Source of the DNA: Bryobacterales bacterium
Lineage (GTDB): Bacteria; Acidobacteriota; Terriglobia; Bryobacterales; Bryobacteraceae
Length of the DNA stretch: 7,390 nt
Assembly: GCA_003132865.1 (NCBI GenBank)
Contig: PKYZ01000658.1
Coordinates: forward strand, 14,815-22,204
Reading direction: 5' to 3'
The notes under the pieces: model-generated
Told to the model about the DNA's origin: nothing
Seen by the model: the letters and a program-made list of their open reading frames with translations, nothing else
Database searches by the model: none
Part shown: piece after piece, positions 1 to 5,559 of the stretch
How positions within the stretch are numbered: the stretch's first letter is position 1
Layout of the letters: every line of letters begins with the position of its first letter
Position numbers and translations under genes: made by a program

Positions 1-1011
1 GACTCCAGTCCTGCGGCCGACGTCCACGTCGGCCCCCCGCCGCCGCCCGCTGAAGAGTCCGCCGAAGCCCCCGAGCCCACCGGTCCACTCTCCCCGCTGG
101 TGCGCCGCATGGCGCGGGAATATTCCATCGACCTGAGCAAAGTGAAGGGCACCGGCGCGGGCGGCCGCATCACGAAGCAGGATCTGGAAGGCCACATCGC
201 GCGCCAGCAACAGGCGCCCGCGCCACCGCCTCCGCCACCGCCGGTCGAAGCCGCGCCTCCGCCTCCGCCGCCCCCGTCGGAGCAAGCCGCGCCGCCGCCC
301 CTCCCCGCCGCCGGACAAGCCAAGACTCGCATCGAGCCGATGAGCACCATGCGCATCCGCATCGCCGAGCACATGGTCGCCAGCCGCCGCACCTCGGCGC
401 ACGTCACCACCATACATAAGGTGGATATGACCAAAGTGGCCCGCATACGCGATCGCCACAAGGCCGATTTCCAGTCAAACTACGGCCTATCGCTCACCTA
501 CCTGCCGTTCGTCGTGCGTGCCACCGTCGTGGGCCTGCGCACTTATCCGTTGCTGAATGCCTCGCTCGAAGGCAACAACATCATCCACCACAACGAGATC
601 AACGTCGGCATCGCGGTGGCGCTGGAAAACGGACTGATCGTGCCGGTGATCCGCCAGGCGGATGAGAAGAACGTGCTGGGCCTGCAGCGCTCCATTGTGG
701 ATCTCGCCACGCGCGCCCGCTCCCGGCAACTCAAGCCCGACGAAGTGCAGGGCGGGACATTCTCGATCACCAACTTCGGCAGCTTCGGCAGCGTGATCGC
801 GACCCCCATCATCAACCAGCCGCAGGTGGCCATCCTGGGCGTGGGCGCGGTGGAGAAGACGCCCGTGGTGATCGACGATGCCATTGCCATTCGCTCGGTG
901 ATGTACCTGTCGCTGAGCTTCGATCACCGCCTGATCGACGGCGCGCTGGCCGATCAGTTCACGGCGAAGGTGAAGCAGGTGCTGGAGAATTGGTCGGAAG
1001 AGGTGCTGTAG
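1..1011 (+). CDS. Dihydrolipoamide acyltransferase (E2) of a 2-oxoacid dehydrogenase complex, 5'-truncated by the window edge
   Basis: E2 core subunit of a pyruvate, 2-oxoglutarate or branched-chain 2-oxoacid dehydrogenase complex; it moves the acyl group from lipoyl-lysine to CoA in the cytoplasm. The frame is open from base 1, so the 336 residues seen are the C-terminal part and the lipoyl domain must lie upstream. A Pro-rich stretch (residues 12-32) leads into a peripheral subunit-binding domain (about 30-70, LSPLVRRMAREY...GTGAGGRITKQDLEGHI). A very Pro/Ala-rich linker follows (about 75-108), then the catalytic acyltransferase domain to the end. The active-site motif HxxxDG is present as DHRLIDGA (His309, Asp313). 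The GTG at 100 and ATG at 109 fall inside the binding domain and are not starts. The substrate cannot be decided from this fragment. The fold and catalytic motif are intact. Confidence 0.95.
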   Translation, partial: DSSPAADVHVGPPPPPAEESAEAPEPTGPLSPLVRRMAREYSIDLSKVKGTGAGGRITKQDLEGHIARQQQAPAPPPPPPPVEAAPPPPPPPSEQAAPPPLPAAGQAKTRIEPMSTMRIRIAEHMVASRRTSAHVTTIHKVDMTKVARIRDRHKADFQSNYGLSLTYLPFVVRATVVGLRTYPLLNASLEGNNIIHHNEINVGIAVALENGLIVPVIRQADEKNVLGLQRSIVDLATRARSRQLKPDEVQGGTFSITNFGSFGSVIATPIINQPQVAILGVGAVEKTPVVIDDAIAIRSVMYLSLSFDHRLIDGALADQFTAKVKQVLENWSEEVL

Positions 1012-1052
1012 AACCTGGCGCCAGTGCGCTTTGCAGGCGATAATGGGAACTA

Positions 1053-1364
1053 GTGCCAAGCCCTTTACCAACGGCCGTTCGCCTGCACGAAGCCGAGATC
1101 GCGGAATTGTGCCGCCGTTATCGAATAAAGGAATTGTCGCTTTTCGGATCGGCGGCGCGAGGGGAGATGGGGCCGGATAGCGACATCGGCCTTTTGGTCG
1201 AGTTTCTGCCTGGAGCGAATGTCAGCTTGCTGCGCCATTTCGCAGCAGAGCGCGAGTTGAGCGAGCTTCTCCGCCGCAAGGTGGATCTGGTTTCGAAACG
1301 CGCTTTGCGAGAGCCGCTCATGAGAGAAATCATTCCGCGAGCGCGGCTGCTTTATGAGGCGTGA
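1053..1364 (+). CDS. mntA: MntA-type minimal nucleotidyltransferase (antitoxin of a HepT/MntA pair) with a changed catalytic motif
   Basis: A 103-residue minimal nucleotidyltransferase. In known HepT/MntA pairs, MntA transfers AMP to the HepT toxin and silences it. The frame begins with GTG; a GGGAA at 1045-1049 is a possible but tightly spaced ribosome site, and there is no in-frame ATG before the catalytic motif. The family motif GSX10DXD reads F31-G32-S33-AARG-EMGPDS-D44-I-G46: the second metal-binding Asp is replaced by Gly (codon GGC, one base from GAC). The third expected Asp is present (D78 in KVDLV). Length and fold pattern are normal for the family. It starts 41 bp after the E2 stop and overlaps the downstream HepT-type gene by 11 bp. 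By family knowledge, loss of one Asp should weaken or abolish catalysis; that is inference. Confidence 0.85.
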   Translation: MPSPLPTAVRLHEAEIAELCRRYRIKELSLFGSAARGEMGPDSDIGLLVEFLPGANVSLLRHFAAERELSELLRRKVDLVSKRALREPLMREIIPRARLLYEA

Positions 1365-1593
1365 CGCGCTTCTCCTTGAAGACATTGTGGCTGCGGCGGA
1401 TGCCGTTGCGGAATTCATTCAAATGTCTGCTAGCTTTGATTGGGCAAGAATCATGGCCGCCCAGTCCCGCGAGAGAGAACTCGTAGTCGCATCGGCTTAC
1501 CGGCTGGGTAAGGTCGCTGGGTCAGGTGTTCTTGACCGACTGCTCGTCGCTTGGCTTCAGGCCCAGTTTCTCCAGCTTCCAAAGGAACAGTAG
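1354..1593 (+). pseudogene. hepT: HepT-type HEPN toxin, C-terminally truncated
   Basis: The first ~55 residues match the start of HepT (HEPN RNase toxin) proteins: MRRDALLLEDIVAAADAVAEF, then a helix like the family's LxVIGEAAxRL (here ELVVASAYRLGK). The gene overlaps mntA by 11 bp, as is usual for these pairs. Full-length HepT is about 110 residues and carries the catalytic RxxxxH motif in its C-terminal half. Here the family-like part stops near base 1516, and the remaining ~24 residues are simply the antisense of the 3' end of the minus-strand gene that begins at 1522. No RxxxxH is left. The toxin is therefore most likely inactive, cut by arrival of the foreign stretch to its right. It is possible that the short product is still made; the frame itself is open to 1593. 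Confidence 0.7.
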
Positions 1594-2642
1594 TGCGTAT
1601 TCGATGACCACGTTACGGAATAGTCGTGCGTACCCTCGCTCGGTCGCAAGAGGATGAACCGCTTCATCGCTGATGATGGTGTACAGATCTGCTACAAATC
1701 TTTCCTCAGGCGGTGAAAGCACTGCGTACTGACGGAGGAACGCTAGCCCTTTACCCCACGTTGCAGGAATTGATCCGCCAAACCTGGCTATCAAGATGGG
1801 AAAGGCCTCCGTATGCAGGCCTTCAAGGAAGCTGCGGAGGTGTCCCATGCTGGTTTTTAGACTGAATGCGTCTCCGGCTTCATGATAGTTCCGCTCGGCC
1901 TCGTCGAGGCTTTTTCCAAGGGTCGCAGTGAACCTGAAGCCGCTCAAATAGCCCTGAACAGCTTCTTTGTCCTGGTTGATTTCGATGTTCAGGCCTTCCA
2001 TCAGAGATCCTTTGAGAGAGAAATATTGAGCCTTTCTGCAATCCTCGAAGACGCGGTCGGCAAACTGGCGGATCTCTGGTCATATTCAGAGTCGCTGAAG
2101 ATCGTGAAGTTCAACCTGATCATATCTGCCAGGTGCATGAGCAGCACGATACACGCTGGCGAGGTTGCAATTCTGTCCAGTGCGCCAAAGAACGCATTGG
2201 TGGCACCATTCCGCACACAAAACTCCGCAATCAACGGAAGCTCGGACACAAATCCGTACCAGTGCGGGTGGGCTGTACGTTTACCCCGCGCGTGTGCTTG
2301 CGTATTTAATCGTCGCAGGACACTCATCACGAACGCTTGTTTTCTTGAATCGCCATTAATCTGAGCATACAGCGCACATAGTAGGTTGTAATTGACACTT
2401 TTGAATGTTCAGATCCGCGAATCTTCCTGAACGGCGTCCGGTCGCTGTAAGCGGTACTGATCATTAAGCTGGCCAAGGAGCACAACGGCTTCGGCGAACT
2501 CCCCGACTGAACCAGGGTACTTGGATCGCAGCGCTTCCGCACTAGGTTCGTAAACGACTGTAGGATGGGCACGCTCCTTAGCTCCATTCGTGTATAGCCG
2601 GGTTTGTCCGTTCACTGCACTGCACTTTAGGTAGCGTATCAC
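1522..2642 (-). pseudogene. Disrupted gene of unknown family: one ancestral ORF split by an in-frame TGA and a frameshift
   Basis: Three minus-strand pieces belong to one gene. Piece 1 (GTG at 2642 to TGA at 2409-2411) contains SKYPGSVGEFAEAVVLLGQLNDQYRLQ. The same frame continues straight past the TGA as TFKSVNYNLLCALYAQINGD and on through 2083 (YGFVSELPLIAEFCVRNG, IVLLMHLADMIRLNF, SDSEYDQ). Near 2074-2079 the coding sense moves to another frame (EIRQFADRVFEDCRKAQYFS, then GLNIEINQDKEAVQG) and runs to the TGA at 1522. One lost G in a CAGGAG-like string explains the shift. The ancestral protein had at least ~370 residues. The C-terminal part is helical and contains ISDEAVHPLATE and RLFRNVVIEYALLFLWKLEK, loosely like a HEPN-type bundle, but I do not recognise the family. 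Composition is clearly AT-richer than the neighbours (2341-2400 is 38% GC by count). The 5' end is uncertain: no ATG precedes the GTG before an in-frame TAG near 2725. Confidence 0.7.
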
Positions 2643-2679
2643 CTCGGGGGCTGAGGGTACTGGCTGAAATCTTCGACCC

Positions 2680-2706
2680 GGCCGGCAGCGCTGCCCTGCG
2701 CCGGCC
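2680..2706. repeat. GC-rich inverted repeat in the gene-free stretch 2643-2799
   Basis: GGCCGGC (2680-2686) pairs perfectly with GCCGGCC (2700-2706) around a 13-base loop, and the 10-base palindrome GCAGCGCTGC (2685-2694) overlaps the left arm. It lies close to where the AT-richer foreign stretch changes back to GC-rich sequence. There is no T-run after it on either strand, so I do not call it a terminator. The rest of 2643-2799 shows no gene, tRNA or convincing site. Confidence 0.45.
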
Positions 2707-2799
2707 TGTCCAGCCGCTGCCGGGCGCTAGCGGTACACCACCTGAACCGCGTCAAGATTACAGGCATCCGGGCCATGGCGAGGCCGGCGCCAGCAAACG

Positions 2800-2838
2800 C
2801 TCCAAATGGAACACCCATTTCTCTGCCAGCATGCCCTC
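2800..2838 (-). repeat. Diverged copy of the rhaM 3' end (left direct repeat flanking hicBA)
   Basis: This 39-bp segment aligns without gaps to 3298-3336, the last codons of rhaM: 32 of 39 bases agree, with identical blocks of 16 (CTCCAAATGGAACACC) and 14 (GCCAGCATGCCCTC) bases. Read on the minus strand it gives EGMLAEKWVFHLE, against EGMLALEEVFHLE in the intact gene, but it lacks the stop that follows the Glu there. The two copies lie in the same orientation on either side of hicBA. It is either a remnant of a second mutarotase gene or a duplication made when hicBA arrived. Confidence 0.75.
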
Positions 2839-3058
2839 ATAAAGCAGACAGAAACTCCTCCACCGTCAGTCCGGCCTTGGAGATCAGCACCCGCGATGTC
2901 CCCCTGGCCACCTCACGGTGATCCGGAATCGAGAGCGTCGCAATGTGCCCAACCTTCGTAAGCACAATGTGGCTACCCCTCTGGCGCGCCACCTGCCACC
3001 CAAGTTTCTCGAACGCCCGAATCGCATCGCGCGGCCGGAGCAACGGCACCGCAGCCAT
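2837..3058 (-). CDS. hicA: HicA-family toxin (mRNA interferase)
   Basis: A 73-residue HicA toxin: a small dsRBD-like ribonuclease that cuts mRNA and is neutralised by HicB. The family pattern is complete: LRPRDAIRAFEKLGWQVARQRGSHIVL with the catalytic His30 in GSH, then TLSIPDHREVARGTSRVLISKAGLTVEEFL, matching the family's PxHxExxxGTLrxIlxxAgls. The start was placed at the ATG at 3058 because it overlaps the hicB stop as TGATG, giving translational coupling. A longer in-frame extension to 3130 only adds antisense-like residues from hicB. The gene follows its antitoxin (order hicB-hicA, the reverse of the E. coli hicA-hicB order). All key residues are present, so it looks functional. Its stop overlaps the left copy of the rhaM-end repeat. 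Confidence 0.93.
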   Translation of the reverse strand: MAAVPLLRPRDAIRAFEKLGWQVARQRGSHIVLTKVGHIATLSIPDHREVARGTSRVLISKAGLTVEEFLSAL

Positions 3059-3264
3059 CAGATTGAAACTTCGATTTCGCGCGTCGCAACAGTCGCAGGC
3101 AGCCCCATCTCCGCCCGAACCGCGAGGCATTCTCGAATGGCATCCCTGACGTTGACCTCGGCCTCAGCCTCCGACGCCCCCTGACTTACACAGCCGGGTA
3201 TCGATGGACACTCCGCAATGAACGCCCCATCTTCGTCCTGATAGATCGTGATGATCAACCTCAT
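3058..3264 (-). CDS. hicB: HicB-family antitoxin, short form
   Basis: A 68-residue HicB antitoxin with the partial RNase H-like fold that covers HicA: MRLIITIYQDEDGAFIAECPSIPGCVSQGASEAEAEVNVRDAIRECL matches the family pattern (acidic residues after the first strand, aPSIPGC, sQG, then the helix with EA...ni.dAI). It ends soon after this domain, so it has no HTH or ribbon-helix-helix DNA-binding tail of the kind that longer HicB proteins carry. Autorepression through its own DNA-binding domain is therefore unlikely. A strong Shine-Dalgarno lies at 3271-3279, 6 bases before the ATG. The gene starts only 30 bp after the rhaM stop, so it may also be read by transcripts from the sugar operon. The stop overlaps the hicA start. 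Confidence 0.92.
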   Translation of the reverse strand: MRLIITIYQDEDGAFIAECPSIPGCVSQGASEAEAEVNVRDAIRECLAVRAEMGLPATVATREIEVSI

Positions 3265-3270
3265 AGCCAG

Positions 3271-3279
3271 CCCTCCTCC
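3271..3279 (-). promoter_or_regulatory. Strong ribosome binding site of hicB
   Basis: On the minus strand this reads GGAGGAGGG, six bases before the hicB ATG at 3264. It is the strongest Shine-Dalgarno-like site in the window and fixes the hicB start. hicA has no comparable site and depends on the TGATG overlap, so more antitoxin than toxin would be expected. Confidence 0.8.
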
Positions 3280-3294
3280 ATCTTACGCGCCAAC

Positions 3295-3618
3295 TCACTC
3301 CAAATGGAACACCTCCTCCAGCGCCAGCATGCCCTCGTCCGGCCGCCGCCCATCCAGCGCCTCGAAAAACGGCGCCATCTCCCGCTGCCATCGCTCGTTG
3401 ATCTCGCGCCCCGCCATGCCCCGTAGCGCCGCCGCAAAATCGGGCGTTTCCAGATACCCCACCAGCAGCCCGTCGTCGCGCAGAAACAGCGAGTAGTTCC
3501 GCCATCCGGTTTCGCGCAGCGCCGCCAGCATCTCCGGCCAGACCGCTTTGTGGCGCTCTTTGTATTCCGCGAGCCGCCCCGGCCGCACCTTCAGCAGAAA
3601 GCATACACGTTCGATCAC
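3295..3618 (-). CDS. rhaM: L-rhamnose mutarotase
   Basis: A 107-residue L-rhamnose mutarotase (RhaM family, EC 5.1.3.32), which interconverts the alpha and beta anomers of L-rhamnose in the cytoplasm so that the anomer used by the isomerase is supplied. The E. coli protein is 104 residues, so this is full length. The family pattern is clear: RLAEYKERHKAVWPEM with the active-site Tyr19 and His23, then NYSLFLRDDGLLVGYLE and EINERWQREMAPFFE. The start is the GTG at 3618, which overlaps the upstream isomerase stop by four bases (GTGA); the frame is open further upstream but there it only shadows the isomerase. The gene ends EEVFHLE; a diverged copy of this end lies beyond hicA at 2800-2838. Coupling to the isomerase suggests a shared pathway for a deoxy-sugar or a related sugar. 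Confidence 0.92.
   Translation of the reverse strand: MIERVCFLLKVRPGRLAEYKERHKAVWPEMLAALRETGWRNYSLFLRDDGLLVGYLETPDFAAALRGMAGREINERWQREMAPFFEALDGRRPDEGMLALEEVFHLE
3298..3336 (-). repeat. Right direct repeat flanking hicBA (3' end of rhaM)
   Basis: This is the intact partner of the 39-bp repeat at 2800-2838, coding for the last residues of RhaM. The two copies start 498 bp apart and bracket hicB and hicA almost exactly: the outer one begins at the hicA stop and this one ends 30 bp from the hicB start. Recombination between them could in principle remove hicBA as a unit. Confidence 0.7.
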
Positions 3619-5012
3619 TTCACCTCCGCCAGCGGCATCTTCAACAGCGACGCCAGCTTGCCGATGCGCGCCAGATTGTGGCCCACTCCCAGCGCGCAAT
3701 GGTGCGTGGGGCCTTCCATCGACCAGCGGTTGATGAACTCCGCCGGCCCCAACGAAAACCGCAGCCGCGAATTGGTATTGCCGATGCGCAGAATCGGTCC
3801 CGGCAGCGATTCGCCCTCCGCGGCTACCAGTTTGAGCTTACCGTCGGCGGTTTGCGTCAAGCCCAGGATCGTCACCGGTCCGGTCTTCACCTTGAACTCG
3901 ACCGAAACGCCGGAGCCGCGCTTGCCGTGGTACAAGCCCAGCCCGCGCAGCACCGGACGCGCGTCGCTGATGGCGATGTGGCCGGGACCATCGTGCCCCA
4001 TCAGCACGAAATTGTCGCGAAAGTCCATCGCGTAGAACTCGGTGAACGAGCCGCCCGCCCCGAGTCGATCCATCATCAGCATCGCCAGGCACGTCTTCAA
4101 GTCGCCTTCGCCGCTGGCGGGAATGCCGCGCGCCGTGAGCAGCGTATTGCCCAGGATCAGCCCTGCGCCCAGGCGTTCGAATTCATTGCCATCCAGTCCG
4201 CGATAGTAGTAGGTGAGGCCGTCGAGCGCGAAGTCCGCCGCCAGACGGTCGAGTCCCACCGCCACCCGCGCGGCCCAATCCAGATCGCTCGCCGGCACGC
4301 TCGCATCGATGGCGAACACCTCGCGCGCGGTGGCCAGCTTCGCGCCGACGTCATCCGCGCCCGCGGCCGCCACCCGCTTCGCCAAGTCGTCCATCTCCAG
4401 CACCTCGATATGCGCCCCAAGCTGCGCGTGCATCGTGGTGAAGTCCGAATACATGTCCAGCATGCCCGGATAGGTATGGCCCAGGAAGCCGATGCGGCAC
4501 TGGCGGACGGCGCGCGCTACGGCTGCGGCGCGGCACCAGTCCTCGATTTCGCGCCACGCGGCGGCATCCTCGTGAAGCTGGCCCGAGACCACGTGGAAAT
4601 CGATGCGGGCGCGCGCGAAAGCGTTCGCAATCTCCGGTACACAGCAGACCGAACAGTTCGCCAGCCATTCCGCGGTATCCGCGGTCTCATAGTCGAGCGC
4701 CGCGGAGGGCTGCAGATTCAGCACCAGCACCGGGGCCTGCGGCTTCTGCACGACCGGCAGCACCTGCGACGACGTGGCGTAAGTAGCCACGTAGCAGAGA
4801 ATCAGGTCCACGTCCTCGCGCAGGAAGAGTTGTCCGCCGGCGCGCGCACCCTCGGGCGTGTCCACCAGCCCGGCGGAAACAACCTCGCCGCCGAAACCGC
4901 GGACGCGATCTTCCAGCGCGCGCTGATATCCTTCCAGCCGCTCCTTCATGCCGGGGAACTGGGGCCAGTAGGCCGCCAGTCCGATTCCGAATATTCCGAT
5001 GCGTGCGTTCAT
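3615..5012 (-). CDS. L-arabinose/L-fucose isomerase-family sugar isomerase
   Basis: A 465-residue aldose-ketose isomerase of the arabinose/fucose isomerase fold (E. coli AraA is 500 residues). The N-terminal substrate-binding part begins MNARIGIFGIGLAAYWPQFP and contains DLILCYVATYATSSQVLP. The second domain has RIGFLGHTYPGMLDMYSDF. The Mn-binding set of AraA (two Glu, two His) can be matched: Glu302 in ASGEGDL, Glu325 in SFTEFYAMDF, His340 in VLMGHDGPGH, and His437/438 in GPTHHCALG. The start ATG overlaps the brnA stop by four bases (ATGA) and has an AGGAGA site at 5015-5020. The downstream stop overlaps rhaM. The matched residues argue for an active isomerase. The substrate is unsure: the fold says arabinose or fucose, while the rhaM partner says rhamnose or another deoxy-sugar. 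Confidence 0.88.
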   Translation of the reverse strand: MNARIGIFGIGLAAYWPQFPGMKERLEGYQRALEDRVRGFGGEVVSAGLVDTPEGARAGGQLFLREDVDLILCYVATYATSSQVLPVVQKPQAPVLVLNLQPSAALDYETADTAEWLANCSVCCVPEIANAFARARIDFHVVSGQLHEDAAAWREIEDWCRAAAVARAVRQCRIGFLGHTYPGMLDMYSDFTTMHAQLGAHIEVLEMDDLAKRVAAAGADDVGAKLATAREVFAIDASVPASDLDWAARVAVGLDRLAADFALDGLTYYYRGLDGNEFERLGAGLILGNTLLTARGIPASGEGDLKTCLAMLMMDRLGAGGSFTEFYAMDFRDNFVLMGHDGPGHIAISDARPVLRGLGLYHGKRGSGVSVEFKVKTGPVTILGLTQTADGKLKLVAAEGESLPGPILRIGNTNSRLRFSLGPAEFINRWSMEGPTHHCALGVGHNLARIGKLASLLKMPLAEVK

Positions 5013-5332
5013 CGTCTCCTGAGGTCCTTGAGCATAGCCGAACGAAGAATCCGGTCCAGACGGCTATGATAACCCGTGCCCTGGGACCTGAGCCATGCCA
5101 ATACGTCCGCGTCGATGCGCACGGTTAACTGGCGTTTGACCGGTCTGTGGAGACCGCCACGTACCGCATCGGCCCAGAAACCAGCCGGCTTTTTCGGAAT
5201 GTCACTGTAATCGATCTCCTCGTCAGGCATCTCAGCCAACGCCGCGAGTTCCGCCTTCTGCTTGGGTGTTGGCGGCGCGGGATTTGTTGGATCAAGCTCC
5301 ATGCTCACGATACGTTCTTTTTTCTTGCGCAT
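5009..5332 (-). CDS. brnA: BrnA-like ribbon-helix-helix antitoxin, without a neighbouring BrnT
   Basis: A 107-residue BrnA-family antitoxin and DNA-binding protein. The start MRKKKERIVSMELDP is the usual kind of BrnA opening. The middle is acidic and toxin-facing (AEMPDEEIDYSDIPKKP). Residues about 66-105 form the ribbon-helix-helix: VKRQLTVRIDADVLAWLRSQG, then GYHSRLDRILRSAML. The start was placed at the ATG at 5332 because of this opening; an ATG eight codons upstream (5356) is possible but lies inside an inverted repeat. In known systems brnT, the RNase toxin, directly precedes brnA; nothing like BrnT is found in 5333-5507. The stop overlaps the isomerase start (ATGA), so this protein may act as a local repressor of the sugar genes. 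That regulatory role is inference. Confidence 0.85.
   Translation of the reverse strand: MRKKKERIVSMELDPTNPAPPTPKQKAELAALAEMPDEEIDYSDIPKKPAGFWADAVRGGLHRPVKRQLTVRIDADVLAWLRSQGTGYHSRLDRILRSAMLKDLRRR
5015..5020 (-). promoter_or_regulatory. Ribosome binding site of the sugar isomerase
   Basis: On the minus strand AGGAGA precedes the isomerase ATG (5012) by two bases and lies inside the end of brnA. Together with the ATGA stop-start overlap it supports translation of the isomerase from the brnA message. Confidence 0.6.
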
Positions 5333-5345
5333 TGGGTATCCACTT

Positions 5346-5368
5346 GACTCAGCCATTTGCGCTGAGTC
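5346..5368. promoter_or_regulatory. Inverted repeat upstream of brnA, candidate operator
   Basis: GACTCAGC (5346-5353) pairs perfectly with GCTGAGTC (5361-5368) around a 7-base centre, starting 14 bp upstream of the brnA ATG. BrnA proteins of known systems repress their own promoter by binding inverted repeats with their ribbon-helix-helix domain, so this position and symmetry fit an operator. The alternative start codon at 5356 would lie inside it. I cannot make out convincing -35/-10 boxes. Confidence 0.5.
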
Positions 5369-5369
5369 C

Positions 5370-5430
5370 GGCTGGTGGGGCGGTCCCCCTGGACCGCGCG
5401 GGACGCCCTCGTCCCGCTGCCGCACCAGCC
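5370..5430. repeat. Three-stem palindromic element upstream of brnA
   Basis: An outer 8-bp stem, GGCTGGTG (5370-5377) with CACCAGCC (5423-5430), encloses two perfect hairpins: CGGTCC/GGACCG (5381-5386, 5391-5396, loop CCCT) and GCGGGAC/GTCCCGC (5398-5404, 5411-5417, 6-base loop). The whole can fold as a three-way junction in DNA or RNA. No T-run follows, so it is not a standard terminator. It lies one base from the inverted repeat at 5346-5368. The layout is like interspersed palindromic (REP-type) elements; it could also be a structured 5' leader of the brnA operon. Confidence 0.6.
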
Positions 5431-5559
5431 AACTGCACCACGATTGCCGGCTCCCCGTGTTCTTTAGGGTGTCCTCCCCGCCAAGCTTCGCTCCCTTTTA
5501 GCCGGAACTACCACAGGGCGGGGAGTAGGTTGATGTTTGGCGCTCCGCTTGCGCGGCTC

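Noticed and set aside
560..600. AAC-rich stretch in the E2 gene checked as a possible DGR template repeat.
   Set aside because: It encodes conserved E2 residues and does not align with the variable-region-like segment beyond the AAC codons.
487..1071. A 194-codon minus-strand frame opposite the E2 gene.
   Set aside because: His/Arg-rich antisense shadow of the catalytic E2 domain without family features.
1880..2364. Plus-strand frame (1882-2364) and minus-strand frame (1880-2083) within the disrupted unknown gene.
   Set aside because: Both are out of phase with the reconstructed protein and show no family features.
2327..2587. An 86-codon minus-strand frame whose TGA overlaps a downstream ATG (TGATG).
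   Set aside because: It overlaps the frame of the disrupted gene, which continues in register on both sides; its product is Ser/Arg-rich and unlike a protein, so the overlap is accidental.
3678..5069. A 463-codon open frame on the + strand opposite the sugar isomerase.
   Set aside because: It is the antisense of a well-conserved isomerase in GC-rich DNA, is Arg/His/Gln-rich, has no recognisable motif and no ribosome site; a codon-bias shadow.
5009..5425. A longer brnA reading frame starting at 5425.
   Set aside because: The extra N-terminal residues are encoded by the palindromic element and are Gly/Pro/Arg-rich; the BrnA-like opening starts at 5332.
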